Below, one piece after another: positions 24,421-24,714 of a DNA stretch of 24,714 bases. Made by a program: the position numbers and the translations under genes. How positions within the stretch are numbered: the first letter of the stretch is position 1; each line of letters starts with the position of its first letter. Under the pieces are notes generated by a model. That model did no database searches. It saw only the letters and a list, made by a program, of their open reading frames with translations, and had not been told where the DNA came from. This DNA comes from Priapulus caudatus (Eukaryota > Priapulida > Priapulimorpha > Priapulimorphida > Priapulidae): NCBI RefSeq assembly GCF_000485595.1, contig NW_014577518.1, positions 143,548-168,261 of the forward strand. The letters run 5' to 3'.

Positions 24421-24714
24421 AAGAGGAAGAAAAGAGAAAGCAAAAAACGTAAAGGAAGAGAGACAGAAGAGTGCAAAGCAACAAATCTGGCTGTCATGGG
24501 TGGCATGCATATGCTCCGCGACTGCCGAAAATTAACGGAAGACCACGTAGCCGCCTCGGACGGAGAGGCAAGTCGATCTAGCCCCATGATCCCCGCTGTC
24601 ATCATGCGCCGTGACTTTTACCTAACATCACTCGCTTCGGGTTTTCATAATCTTTACCTGTGAAGGCTCATATTATGAGTGAGTCCGATAAGGGAGAAAG
24701 AAAATACCAGGAGT
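24421..24714. other. ankyrin gene intron to window edge
   Basis: Purine-rich sequence, then unremarkable. The last ten bases, TACCAGGAGT, equal the left border of hairpin copy 1. Confidence 0.4.

Noticed and set aside
24367-24663. 98-codon Arg/Lys/Glu-rich open frame
   Set aside because: Begins in the GA-rich foldback arm; low-complexity start and no domain or splice support.
1-24714. CRISPR arrays, prokaryotic operons, phage or plasmid features
   Set aside because: Spliced genes and animal-type transposons rule out a prokaryotic replicon; the tandem arrays have no spacers.

Overview
The window is nuclear DNA of an animal. It carries spliced genes with consensus GT/AG introns, an AT-rich non-coding background, short introns (one of about 41 nt), minisatellites and many small terminal-inverted-repeat elements. 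The species cannot be fixed from sequence alone; a non-vertebrate metazoan with compact introns, such as a marine invertebrate or sponge-grade animal, fits best (inference).

Two protein genes are supported, both on the + strand. From the left edge to 11039 lies the 3' part of a RAB3GAP2 orthologue, the non-catalytic subunit of the Rab3 GTPase-activating complex. I could chain 22 phase-compatible exons encoding about 933 residues down to the natural stop; the N-terminal part lies upstream of the window. An intergenic region (about 11040-13000) follows. It holds candidate poly(A) signals and a pyrimidine-rich tract, and leads into a CpG-rich block with a strong G-quadruplex motif at 12800-12826, a candidate promoter for the next gene. 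From 15521 (possibly from about 13005) to beyond the right edge lies a multi-ankyrin-repeat gene. Five of its exons are clear and in phase and build six full repeats plus the start of a seventh. I do not recognise its family.

The rest is mobile and repetitive DNA. RAB3GAP2 introns hold a pogo/Tigger-like TA-flanked element (8204-9130) and a 19-bp minisatellite (about 9446-9905). The ankyrin gene region holds a 1.7-kb 24-bp minisatellite (13536-15262), an 89-bp hAT-like MITE with a perfect 8-bp target duplication (17323-17411), a 747-bp MITE nested inside a larger element (18455-19201 inside about 18244-19735), a PIF/Harbinger-like element carrying a MADF/Myb-like coding remnant (21071-21818), a small pogo-like MITE (22006-22182), two composite double-hairpin elements (22485-22637 and 23452-23648) and a foldback structure (about 23866-24420). 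Several sit within tens of bases of ankyrin-gene splice sites.

The two genes have no evident shared function. RAB3GAP2 works with RAB3GAP1 in Rab3/Rab18 regulation; the ankyrin protein is presumably a scaffold. No CRISPR array, rRNA or convincing tRNA was seen. The most unusual structures are the paired hairpin elements, the nearby duplicated exon tail, and the Harbinger element with its protein remnant.
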